Source of the DNA: an uncultured Dorea sp.
GTDB taxonomy: Bacteria > Bacillota > Clostridia > Lachnospirales > Lachnospiraceae
DNA length: 64,000 nucleotides
Assembly (NCBI GenBank): GCA_910585725.1
Contig: CAJUFA010000005.1
Location: forward strand, 75,630 to 139,629
Direction of reading: 5' to 3'
Part shown: piece after piece, positions 35,599 to 43,352 of the stretch
Layout of the letters: each line of letters starts with the position of its first letter
Position numbering within the stretch: position 1 is the stretch's first letter
Program-made: the position numbers and the translations under genes
Notes under the pieces: model-generated
What the model was told of the DNA's origin: nothing
The model's input: the letters and a program-made list of their open reading frames with translations, nothing else
Database searches by the model: none

Positions 35599-36186
35599 CT
35601 ATTTCTCCAAGCTGCCTTTTTGTATATTATCCTGAATAATCTGCTCCGTCACCTCAAATAGCCTTTCTGACCCCAGTTTTGTTCTTCCCTGTCTCTTATA
35701 GACTTGTTCGGCAGTAACCTTATGCTCTTTCCAGTCGCCGCCATTATTACTGTTATTCAATATAAGCGGCTGGAAATTATCCATTGCATGCGCAAATTTA
35801 GATTCCGCCGTTTCGTACGCCTCAAATTCATCGAACAATGCCAAAAATTCCGTTTTTTGCTCTTCTGGAAGAATTGAAAATATACGCTCCTTTGCTGCGT
35901 CTTCCCTTGCTTTTTGTGTCTGAAGCCCTTCTGCATCATAAGCATAAGTATCTCCTGCGTCAATCTCAACAATATCGTGAATCAGACACATAAGCATCAC
36001 TTTTGTAATGTCTATATTTTCATTCGCATACTCCCTGAACAAATACGCCATTATCGCCATATGCCAGGAATGCTCGGCATCATTTTCATTTCTGCCGCTA
36101 TTTGACAAATGAGTCTGCCTGAATACATTTTTTACCTTATCAATTTCCAAAGAAAAAGCTAATTGCCTTTCTATACGCTTATCCAT
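35599..36186 (-). CDS. HD-domain hydrolase (YfbR/HDDC2-like)
   Basis: A 195-aa HD_3-type phosphohydrolase. The metal ligands are visible: AEHSWH (His at about 38), the HD pair in CLIHDIVEIDAGD (about 69-70) and Asp in AHAMDNFQPLI (about 134), the layout of 5'-deoxynucleotidases of the YfbR/HDDC2 group. Probable reaction is hydrolysis of a deoxynucleotide or related phosphate. Monocistronic; the 18-nt gap to the convergent DUF3788 gene has no terminator. A defence role, as for some dNTP-depleting HD enzymes, is only possible. Confidence 0.85.
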   Translation of the reverse strand: MDKRIERQLAFSLEIDKVKNVFRQTHLSNSGRNENDAEHSWHMAIMAYLFREYANENIDITKVMLMCLIHDIVEIDAGDTYAYDAEGLQTQKAREDAAKERIFSILPEEQKTEFLALFDEFEAYETAESKFAHAMDNFQPLILNNSNNGGDWKEHKVTAEQVYKRQGRTKLGSERLFEVTEQIIQDNIQKGSLEK

Positions 36187-36376
36187 CTTGATACCTCCGC
36201 CTATCTCTCTTTACTGCAGACACTACCGGCCTTTTTCTATTACTCAATCATACAATCATCTACATAATATGATACTGACGCTATAGCAGACGCTGCCAAC
36301 CATTTCCTATTACTCAATCATAACAGAAAAAGATCACTATATCAATCCACAGAAAACCGGAATCTGTACCTGCCTG

Positions 36377-36475
36377 TTATCGTAACTCTGTCAATTTCTG
36401 TACTGCCTCTTCCTTTGTTGACACAAAGAAATCATCGCCAGATCCAGAGCCGATTGCATGTCAACAATTACCATC
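36377..36475 (-). pseudogene. remnant of a DUF4180-like gene
   Basis: In the 435-nt gap between the HD and DUF3795 genes the minus strand reads MVIVDMQSALDLA at one point (to about 36475). Then, in another frame, it reads GDDFFVSTKEEAVQKLTELR before a stop at 36377-36379. These resemble the N-terminal middle and the C-terminal end of DUF4180 proteins joined by a deletion. A short open stretch further right (ADEYDIFITHRNWKKDFEK, about 36485-36575) is not recognised. No intact gene fits here. Confidence 0.45.
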
Positions 36476-36621
36476 TCGTGTAGGCTTCCACACCTATTTC
36501 CTTCATTTTTTCAAAATCCTTCTTCCAATTCCGGTGTGTGATAAAGATATCATACTCATCTGCCCTCACCTATAGTCCTTCCGATGAAATATAATTTCTT
36601 CAATATTCCATTTCTCCAAAA

Positions 36622-36999
36622 TCAGGTACGCCTGCCTGTTCTGATAAATTCAATCAGCTTCTCCACATCCTCAAAATCATCATAATCTCCGTTTATCCCT
36701 TCACGATGATAGATGACTCCTGCCTTCTCGTTTGCCTCCAGACAGTCTAAAAGCTGCTTTTCTCCATACCTTTTTGCAAACAGGTTAAACGCATATGGCT
36801 TTATCTTCGTTAATAACCCTTTCCGGCAGTCTTCGTCGCACGCATAACAATGTCCAATCCCCTTTTCTAATGAACATTTTCGGTTCTCACACCAGTCTTT
36901 ATCCGGACATTCCCCGGAATTACAGCCCGCACAGTTGGTATTTTCCGAACATAAACAACAGGCAAGTCCGCACCTGGCAATCCCCAATTCTCTTTTCAT
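36622..36999 (-). CDS. DUF3795 Cys-rich protein (1)
   Basis: A 125-aa protein with about 15 cysteines in the first 75 residues (ARCGLACCLCSEN, CAGCNSGECPDKDWCENRKC, CYACDEDC), then an F/Y-rich helical part. This is the DUF3795 pattern, presumed to bind zinc or another metal; function unknown. It is the last of three consecutive DUF3795 genes, 6 nt after the second, and ends before the DUF4180 remnant. The tail EKLIEFIRT is normal for the family. Confidence 0.8.
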   Translation of the reverse strand: MKRELGIARCGLACCLCSENTNCAGCNSGECPDKDWCENRKCSLEKGIGHCYACDEDCRKGLLTKIKPYAFNLFAKRYGEKQLLDCLEANEKAGVIYHREGINGDYDDFEDVEKLIEFIRTGRRT

Positions 37000-37005
37000 C
37001 TTTAT

Positions 37006-37305
37006 TTACCCCTTGTATTCTTTTAAATTCTTCATCTGCATAGCATAGTCAGCTTCATTTTCTTCCTTCGTCTTGATCGGGTCTTCACGGTTATATCGAC
37101 TACATGGCAACTCCTCACATTGACCGCAGTGCTCATATTTTCTTTGATTAATACAGCATTCATAAATATCACAGCAGCTTTCTCTTGTGTATTCCAACCA
37201 GAACACCTTGCCTTTTATCTCGTCACACCCCAGACAATCTGCCGGGTAATACTCACAATCTGAACATACGGTACCGCAACAACTCGTCTTCTTTTCCATT
37301 GGCAT
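37006..37305 (-). CDS. DUF3795 Cys-rich protein (2)
   Basis: A 99-aa DUF3795 protein: CCGTVCSDCEYYPADCLGC, then CCDIYECCINQRKYEHCGQCEELPCSRY, ending in a Tyr/Met/Leu helix. About 15 Cys in all, probably metal-binding. It lies between two paralogues with 10-nt and 6-nt gaps, so it is almost certainly cotranscribed. Its relatives are common next to methyltransferases and permeases in Clostridia, with no known biochemical role. Confidence 0.8.
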   Translation of the reverse strand: MPMEKKTSCCGTVCSDCEYYPADCLGCDEIKGKVFWLEYTRESCCDIYECCINQRKYEHCGQCEELPCSRYNREDPIKTKEENEADYAMQMKNLKEYKG

Positions 37306-37315
37306 TTTCTCCTAA

Positions 37316-37723
37316 TCACATTTTCCACTGGCACTCACTGCACTCTGCATCATGGATTGAAATAATTCCTCCACATTCCGGGCAGGTATAGTTCTCTTTT
37401 TGCTGTACCAAAAATGCCGCCATTCCCTGCTCTTTTACCATTTGGCTATTTTTCATCAAGCTGGCATGGTAGCGGATATTATAACTTTTTTCCAACCCTT
37501 TTACCTGCTTACAGGGATATTCAGAGCATTCAAAACAATATGTAATCTGCCGCTCCGCCACACAATTTTTAATCCTGCACTTTCTGCAATGCTCTGGTTT
37601 TCCCTGGTCACTTTTCAAACAGTCTGCACAAGGTTTCTTATGATAGCAATGTTTATAACAAACCAGGCAGTTCATCCCACAAGGCGCAAACATAGCAGGC
37701 TCTATCTTTTCTGGCATCTTCAT
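37316..37723 (-). CDS. DUF3795 Cys-rich protein (3) with C-terminal zinc ribbon
   Basis: A 135-aa DUF3795 protein: MFAPCGMNCLVCYKHCYHKKPCADC at the N-terminus, CRKCRIKNC and CFECSEYPC, then an extra C-terminal CPECGG ... CSEC zinc-ribbon-like end absent from its two neighbours. The start ATG 37723 has AGGAG 10 nt upstream; an in-frame ATG 45 nt further up touches the end of the preceding gene and lacks such a site. First of the trio and 45 nt after a methyltransferase gene. Confidence 0.78.
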   Translation of the reverse strand: MKMPEKIEPAMFAPCGMNCLVCYKHCYHKKPCADCLKSDQGKPEHCRKCRIKNCVAERQITYCFECSEYPCKQVKGLEKSYNIRYHASLMKNSQMVKEQGMAAFLVQQKENYTCPECGGIISIHDAECSECQWKM

Positions 37724-37768
37724 TCTCAAACAGCTCCTATAGCACTTTGCCGTCCGACAAAATGGCAT

Positions 37769-38374
37769 TCACTTTCTTGCTGAAAAAAATAACACAGTAC
37801 CTATTGTGTACGATTCAGTGTCAGTAAATCCAGCTGATTCAAAAAACAATTGAAGTTCCTTTTGGCTATACACCTTCACATCACCTGTTTTGGAAAATGG
37901 AAATACTACTGTATTGGCAAGCCATCGCACCACCGGAGAAAAAAATGGTTCAGCAATAAGGACTTTCCCGTTCTTCTTCAGTACCCGCATACATTCATTG
38001 GCAAAGTTCTGGGGTGTTTCAAAATGATGAAATGCACAAGACACCGTTATGACATCCATGCTCTCATTTTCAAAACCGAGAGGAGTACAAGGACTAGCCA
38101 CAAATGTACAGGCCGGGTACCTTTCTCTGGCGGCGGCAATCATATTTTCAGAGATATCTATACCAAAAGCATTGACGCTCGCCCTTTTGGAAAGCTCTCC
38201 AAGCAGATACCCATTCCCGCAGGCAACGTCCAGAATATAATCTCCATCCCTGAGCACAGCCTTTTTAATAATCTCATCTTTATGGGGTCTTGTATAATTG
38301 CCCTCTGGAGCAGAATCATATTCCCACGCCATCTTATTATATACTTTTTGGGACTGTTCCGTCTTTTTCCCCAC
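37769..38374 (-). CDS. class I SAM-dependent methyltransferase
   Basis: A 201-aa small-molecule type methyltransferase (Methyltransf_11 style). Motif I is ILDVACGNGYLLGEL (about 47-61), the acidic loop is FGIDISENMI, and the post-motif segments VSCAFHHFETPQ and VLKKNGKVLIAEP follow. Substrate unknown; a ubiE-like or metalloid-type role is possible because the downstream genes are Cys-rich DUF3795 proteins, but nothing in the sequence proves it. Head of that four-gene run. Confidence 0.85.
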   Translation of the reverse strand: MGKKTEQSQKVYNKMAWEYDSAPEGNYTRPHKDEIIKKAVLRDGDYILDVACGNGYLLGELSKRASVNAFGIDISENMIAAARERYPACTFVASPCTPLGFENESMDVITVSCAFHHFETPQNFANECMRVLKKNGKVLIAEPFFSPVVRWLANTVVFPFSKTGDVKVYSQKELQLFFESAGFTDTESYTIGTVLFFSARK

Positions 38375-38468
38375 AGCTATTCCTCCGAAATCTTATTTTC
38401 TGGTGAGTCCAGTTTACTACATTTAAAATAAACCGTCTATAGCAGGAACAGTCTTTTGGAGAAGAAAA

Positions 38469-38502
38469 ATGTTTGGCCATGGTTTTGCCGGATTGTATCA
38501 TC
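38469..38502 (+). pseudogene. possible 5' stub of a gene interrupted by the IS element
   Basis: TTTTGGAGAAGAAAA is followed by ATG at 38469 and eleven open codons (MFGHGFAGLYH) running into the left end of the IS3-family element. With a broken plus-strand gene just right of the IS it may be the 5' end of that gene, but the reading frames cannot be joined by eye. Confidence 0.3.
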
Positions 38503-38594
38503 TGTAGTGGTCAAGCTTTTTTGTAACACTTGTGGCTAAAAAATTTGTTGGATTGTTGTCTGGATACTATCAAAAAGACTGCTCCCGCCGCTCG

Positions 38595-39487
38595 TTATGC
38601 TACCATTCTCGCCTGGTATAGTGTGTGGTAGCTGTTATGGCTGTGCGGGCGCACATGGTTGCAGGTGGCATAGGCGAATTCCTCCACAGTCTGATACAGT
38701 TTCTCCTCTGTCCGAAATTCGTACAGATTGGTGCATTCGTTCTTCAGAGTGCTGAAGTATCTCTCCATCGGCGCGTTGTCGTATGGATATCCGGCCTTGC
38801 TCATGCTCTGGATCACATGGACAGATTCGCAAAACTCTATGAAAGCTTTTGACGTATACTGGCTCCCCTGATCACTGTGCAGGATCAGACTTTCTTTTGC
38901 CGGACGTTGGGATTCTAATGCTTTTTCCAATGTGCGAATCGCAAGTTCGCTGGTGATATGGCGGTCCGTTATGCTCGCCACCACGCTTCTGTCACGGAGG
39001 TCTATAATAGTACAGTTATAACGCACATCCCCATTTTTCAGGAACAGATATGTGAAATCCGTGCACCATTTCTGGTTCGGCTTGTCCGCATGGAAGTCCT
39101 GCTTTCATTTATTCTCGAATACCTTATGGGGCTTGCCTGGCTTTGTCCCCGGCTTTTTGGAGCGAACGATGGAGCGCAGACCCATCTGCGCGTTCATGTA
39201 TTTATGGATAGTCACAGCGCTGTAGCTGTTCCCTGCCCGCTTTAGATAGGCGGTCATGCTGCGGTAACCGTCCACTCCATGATGGCTGTAGCAGATGCTG
39301 CGGATTTGCTCCTGGACCACCGCTTTTTGGGCATAATAATCTGCCTTCCGTTGCTTCCGGTGGTTATAGTAGGCATTCGGGCAGATCCCCAGCCGCCGCA
39401 GGAGCCAGCGGACGCCGAATTCCTCCTGATGATCATCAATAAATCGATAAGCCTCTAATCGATTTCCTTTGTAAAGAATGTCGCCGC
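38595..39487 (-). pseudogene. IS3-family transposase orfB, broken by an internal TGA
   Basis: The -1 frame of the IS reads from the slippery A7 (39488-39494) to a stop at 38595 and encodes the rve/DDE integrase: EFGVRWLLRRLGICPNAYYNHRKQ, HHGVDGYRSMTAYL, CTDFTYLFLKNGDVRYN (first Asp), ILHSDQGSQYTS (second Asp) and PMERYFSTLKNE (Glu). At 39105-39107 a TGA interrupts the frame between FENK and KQDFHADKPNQKW, exactly where an Arg/Lys-like codon is expected. The rest is intact, so decay is recent or the sequence has an error at that base. Confidence 0.85.
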
Positions 39488-39739
39488 TTTTTTTAGGAAT
39501 GCGATCTCCTTCCGTAATTCTTCATTCCCCCGTTTTAACCGGAGGTTCTCCTTCATGGAGTCATAATCTTCTTGGGCTTTAGGGTCTGTCTGGCATTCTT
39601 TGCTGAATTCAATGCACCACTTGGAGATACTGGCTTTGGATACGCCATACTCTGCGGTGATACTTTTGTAGGTTCGTCCTTCTTCCTCGTGGAGTCGAAC
39701 AATCTTCTTTTTAAATTCGGGAGTGTAGTTTTGTGACAT
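39455..39739 (-). CDS. IS3-family transposase orfA
   Basis: A 94-aa HTH protein (HTH_Tnp_1 type): SQNYTPEFKKKIVRLHEEEGRTYKSITAEYGVSKASISKWC, then a leucine/charged coiled coil (RGNEELRKEIAFLKKA) that mediates oligomer formation. The AAAAAAAG near its end (39488-39494 on the plus strand as T7) is the classical -1 frameshift site for the OrfAB transposase. Intact. Confidence 0.92.
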   Translation of the reverse strand: MSQNYTPEFKKKIVRLHEEEGRTYKSITAEYGVSKASISKWCIEFSKECQTDPKAQEDYDSMKENLRLKRGNEELRKEIAFLKKAATFFTKEID

Positions 39740-39819
39740 AATGAGTACCTCTTTTCTTGTGATTTTGATTATACCTTATTAGCCACTCCCGTTACAACTT
39801 TAGTATAGCACTTCAACGG

Positions 39820-40519
39820 ATGTATGCTGCTTTCCGCATCTGGAACGAATATTTGAAAGCAAGGCTGCCCAGGGATCGGAACACCGCCGGTGAGCGGTTC
39901 CTGCGAAAAGCTTCTGCCTTAACCATCACTTTTCACACGGACAGCCCGCTGGATTTTGACAAAGACACCGGCAAAGCTATCCGCTGCTGATCTGACCCGG
40001 AGGATGTGGGGCAGGATACCGGATCAGGTGCTGCGGCTTGACCTCTGGTATCCTGACCGAAGAAACATGACCGAATGTGTCTCCGTTTATCACTCGTTCT
40101 ATCCGCTGCTGATCTACTACATGAACCGGCTTTCCGAGTGGGGACTGAACTTCTGCAAGTGCAAAGTCTGCGGCAAGGTTTTACTCGCCCAGAGCTTGCG
40201 CTATGAATTGTGCAGTGAAAAGTGCCGGAAACAGCAGGCCCTCCAGAACAAGAGGGATTTTGACAAGAGGGCAAGAAAAAACAACTATGATCTGCTCTAT
40301 AAAAACGAGTGTCAAAGCTGGCGCAATAAGATCAACAAGGCGAAAAAAACAGCCGATTTCCCGGCTGATCGGCTAGAAGAAATGCTTACTGCTTTTGAGG
40401 CGTTCAAGAAGGAAGCGTTGCAAAGGAAACGAGCTGTAAAAGAAAAAACAGCCAGCCCGAAAGAATTTACAGACTGGCTGTACCAGCAAAATCATATTAT
40501 TGTGGAATTAATGAAATGA
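39820..40519 (+). pseudogene. broken gene, C-terminal part of a Cys-containing protein (DUF6076-like)
   Basis: To the right of the IS the plus strand reads AAFRIWNEYLKARLPRD ... PLDFDKDTGKAIRC up to a TGA at 39988-39990, and continues in the +1 frame (SAADLTRRMWGR ...) to 40519. The second part has CKCKVCGKVLLA ... CSEKCRK, a zinc-binding-like Cys set followed by a Lys-rich helical region, resembling DUF6076-type proteins of Clostridia. So there is a frameshift, and the 5' end was cut by the IS. It is convergent with the BREX operon end. Confidence 0.55.
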
Positions 40520-40532
40520 AAATTTCATTAAT
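40507..40532. terminator. AT-rich hairpin between the broken gene and the BREX operon end
   Basis: Perfect 11-bp inverted repeat ATTAATGAAAT / ATTTCATTAAT with a 4-nt loop, between two convergent genes. No T run follows on either side, so it is at best a weak terminator. Confidence 0.35.
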
Positions 40533-40542
40533 GTATAATAAT

Positions 40543-41658
40543 CTATTCTTTTAGAATGCTCACGATTGCATTCGCTATTTTCTGCGCATCGCTTTCATGA
40601 TTATCCCTGCCAAAAGAAATACGAATTGTTCCTGCTGCATAATCTTCTGGCACGGCAATCGCTTGAATTACATGGGAAATCTGTGTGCTAACGGAGTCAC
40701 ATGCCGAGCCCGTCGATATACAAATTCCCTTTAAATCCAGCCTGTGCAGTAGCATTTCACCACTAGCATTTTTGATAGATATACTTACATTTCCCGGAAC
40801 ATGGTTATCGGCTCCGTTTCGGATAAAATCAATTCCAGCCTCGTCCAATGCTTGAATAAGGCTGTTTTCCATTTTCCGAAGCCTGCTTTCTGTTGCATCT
40901 ATATGAGCGCAGTTTTTGCGAAGCGCCTCTGCCATCGCCACGATGGCTGCGACATTTTCTGTTCCTGCCCTCATCCCAAATTCCTGTGAACCGCCGTCAA
41001 AGAAAGAATAAATATCCGTACCCTTCTTGACATAAAGAAATCCAATTCCCTTGGGACCATTAAATTTATGCGCAGATGCCGAAAGCATATCAATACCCAA
41101 AGCATCCACATTTACCGGGATATGTCCTATGGCCTGTACAGCATCCGTATGAAATAACGCTCCATGTTCATGAGCTATCTCTACAAGCTCCTTTATTGGC
41201 TCAATTGTACCTATCTCATTATTCACCAGCATAATGGACACCAACTTGGTATTGTCAATGATGACCTTATTAAGCGTGGAAGGTGTGACAACTCCTTCTT
41301 TATCCACCCGGAGATAGGTAACTGGATACCCCAGACGCTCCACAGTGGCACAGGCATTCAGTATTGCATGATGTTCAATTTGACTGGTTAGAATAGAGCG
41401 ATCATCGCCGTATTGCAATGTACCTTTAATGGCCCAATTGTCGCTCTCGGTACCACCGGAGGTGAAAAAAATTTCCTCCGGCTGTGCACCGATGCAGTCA
41501 GCAATGGTTTTTCTGGCAGCGGCCAGCGCTTTTTTTGCTGGTCTTGCAAACGAATAGGGCTGAGACGCATTCCCATATTCTTTGAGCAAGTAAGGTTTCA
41601 TTGCCTCGAATGCATCAATATCTAAAGCTGTCGTAGCAGCATTATCCGCATATATCAC
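40543..41658 (-). CDS. dndA: cysteine desulfurase (DndA/IscS/NifS family)
   Basis: A PLP enzyme that takes sulfur from cysteine as a persulfide. The 371-aa protein has YADNAATT, EHHAIL (His stacking on PLP, about 96), SAHKFNGPKG with the Schiff-base Lys198, and the persulfide Cys320 in STGSACDS with a flexible loop. It is the last gene of the BREX-like operon, 18 nt after a small Cys protein, and no iron-sulfur scaffold gene is near. In DNA phosphorothioation systems such an enzyme (DndA) feeds sulfur to DndC; BrxP here has the same kind of motif. A role in Fe-S assembly for the BrxP clusters is the alternative. Confidence 0.88.
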   Translation of the reverse strand: MIYADNAATTALDIDAFEAMKPYLLKEYGNASQPYSFARPAKKALAAARKTIADCIGAQPEEIFFTSGGTESDNWAIKGTLQYGDDRSILTSQIEHHAILNACATVERLGYPVTYLRVDKEGVVTPSTLNKVIIDNTKLVSIMLVNNEIGTIEPIKELVEIAHEHGALFHTDAVQAIGHIPVNVDALGIDMLSASAHKFNGPKGIGFLYVKKGTDIYSFFDGGSQEFGMRAGTENVAAIVAMAEALRKNCAHIDATESRLRKMENSLIQALDEAGIDFIRNGADNHVPGNVSISIKNASGEMLLHRLDLKGICISTGSACDSVSTQISHVIQAIAVPEDYAAGTIRISFGRDNHESDAQKIANAIVSILKE

Positions 41659-41676
41659 TGGCTCCGCCTCCCTTCA

Positions 41677-41877
41677 TTATTCAAAGAGCTTGCAACCATC
41701 TTCTTTAAATTCTTCAATCTTATCTAAAATATCCTGCGATGTCACCTCAAGGTATTCTGCAAGACAGTCAAGGCAATAGAATTTGTCTATATCCTCGCCT
41801 AACAGCTTTTTATTAATTCCTATCTCGTTGCGTACAAGACCAGTTTTTCCGCAGGAAACACATGTTACCGTATTCAT
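41677..41877 (-). CDS. 66-aa Cys-rich small protein
   Basis: A 66-aa protein, TCVSCGKTGLVRNEIG ... FYCLDCLAEYLEVT, with two C-x-x-C pairs 26 residues apart and then an acidic helix. It looks like a one-domain zinc ribbon or metal/sulfur carrier. The ATG overlaps the brxL stop by 4 nt, and it is 18 nt before cysteine desulfurase, so it belongs to the operon. I know no matching family; an acceptor for sulfur from the desulfurase or a BrxL partner are both guesses. Confidence 0.75.
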   Translation of the reverse strand: MNTVTCVSCGKTGLVRNEIGINKKLLGEDIDKFYCLDCLAEYLEVTSQDILDKIEEFKEDGCKLFE

Positions 41878-43337
41878 TCACCAATGTCCTTTACGCTTAA
41901 TTCCGGTACTGTCTTCCCGCCAAACTCCTCCGGGTCAAGAATTCCAAGCTGAATCTTGATAATGGAGCGCATTTCGATAGCTGGCTTCAGACAGAACAAG
42001 TTAAAATCGTGGGAAGAAATATTCTCCGGGTGCTGTACATTCGGAAACAACAGCTTCAAATAGGCTGTACAAATGCGCTTGATTGCCTCCGTATCTCTCG
42101 TATCAGATTTCTCCGGGACTGCTACTCGTGCATCAACAACAGCGCGATATGACGGGTCGTCTCGCAGTTCGTGCATAATAGAGGAGAAATACTCTGAATT
42201 CAGAGCCCAACCACAAATCTTCAGGTCATCGTTCATTCGAGGCAGTTCCCAGCCCTTTAAGAATCCGTGAAAGCGGTCTATCAAAGCACTCTCGTGAAAT
42301 ACCTTCGGCAAGTCACTGAACATATTCAAGTATTCATTCATGGAAGCCGCAGGAATATTGCCAAGAAGAATAATGCCAGAATCAGCAGCCCCCTCGTGAT
42401 TGCCGACCGTGTACTTGCCGTTTTCCATATAGCCCTTGAGAGCACCACGCATCTCATCTACATCGGTAAAGTTAATAGTCTGCACTTCATCTAACGCCAC
42501 ATAATCATGACCAAATACCAGGCCTTCTGTTCTCCGAGCAACGTCATAAAACATCTTTGCTCTGGACATAGTGCCGCCAGAAGAAAGCCAACCATAGCGG
42601 CTGACCGAGCCGAACAGATAGGACTTGCCGGTACCTTTGGGGGCAAGTTCAATCAAATTCAGTCGCTTCTCTACAAAAGGAAGCAATCTCGTAATCATTG
42701 CCAGCTTCTGCTGACGGGATTCGTAGCCAGCTGCATTATAATCGATGGCACCAAGGATAATGTCAATCCACTCATCAAGGGTGAAAGATTCACGGGCATA
42801 CCTATACTCATCCAAGTCAATAATATACGGACAGAAGTCTTGGAAACTCACCAGCTTAATTTTGCCAGCATCCCTGTCGCTCTCCGGGAACTGATACCCA
42901 AGCTCTACGATTCCCCAATTCTCCTCAGCTTTCAATAATGCCGCGCTGCAATTTTCCCAAACATCTCTCGGAATCACAGTATCCTTAGTGGTCAGGCCGA
43001 AATCAGGAAGCGAGAAAGACAGACCCTGTGTCTTGATATCAATATCAACCGATATCTTGGCCAGGAATTTTACCTGCTCCTGGTAGTTGACAATACGGTT
43101 CTTGATGGATTTCCAGTCCTCTTTTTTCGGAATAAACTCACGAATAAAAGCTGTAGACCCATCAACATCGATTTCGCCATCGTCATCCTGAAAGCGCTTT
43201 AACACCCAATCTCGCATGAACGACGGCATCTTGAAGGAAGTGATAAAATTGCTCTTCTTCAGGTCTTTATAGACAACCATCTCATCAAAGTTGTCCTTTA
43301 ACTTTTCCACCATATCGGCGGACTGTAACTCGCTCAT
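41874..43337 (-). CDS. brxL: BREX system protein BrxL (Lon-like ATPase)
   Basis: A 487-aa AAA+ type protein of the BrxL family. Walker A is PKGTGKSY (233-240), Walker B-like VALDEVQ (280-286), and ILLGNIPA and LIDRFHGFLKGW lie in the sensor region. BrxL of type 1 BREX is longer and ends in a Lon-type protease domain; here the chain ends soon after the ATPase part (KPAIEMRSIIKIQLGILDPEEFGGK), with no Ser-Lys Lon signature. It is 15 nt after pglZ. BrxL of other systems binds DNA and acts in phage defence. Confidence 0.85.
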   Translation of the reverse strand: MSELQSADMVEKLKDNFDEMVVYKDLKKSNFITSFKMPSFMRDWVLKRFQDDDGEIDVDGSTAFIREFIPKKEDWKSIKNRIVNYQEQVKFLAKISVDIDIKTQGLSFSLPDFGLTTKDTVIPRDVWENCSAALLKAEENWGIVELGYQFPESDRDAGKIKLVSFQDFCPYIIDLDEYRYARESFTLDEWIDIILGAIDYNAAGYESRQQKLAMITRLLPFVEKRLNLIELAPKGTGKSYLFGSVSRYGWLSSGGTMSRAKMFYDVARRTEGLVFGHDYVALDEVQTINFTDVDEMRGALKGYMENGKYTVGNHEGAADSGIILLGNIPAASMNEYLNMFSDLPKVFHESALIDRFHGFLKGWELPRMNDDLKICGWALNSEYFSSIMHELRDDPSYRAVVDARVAVPEKSDTRDTEAIKRICTAYLKLLFPNVQHPENISSHDFNLFCLKPAIEMRSIIKIQLGILDPEEFGGKTVPELSVKDIGE

Positions 43338-43352
43338 ATTTGCCTCCTCCGA

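Larger units (their letters stand above)
38503..39815 (-). mobile_element. IS3-family insertion sequence, inactive copy
   Basis: About 1.3 kb with imperfect terminal inverted repeats (left TGTAGTGGTC ... TGTAAC ... GTGGCTAA; right, read inward, TGAAGTGCTA ... TGTAAC ... GTGGCTAA). Two minus-strand frames, orfA and orfB, encode the HTH and the DDE integrase parts, joined through a slippery A7G in orfA as is usual in this family. No clear direct repeat flanks it. orfB has an internal stop, so this copy cannot move by itself. Confidence 0.85.
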
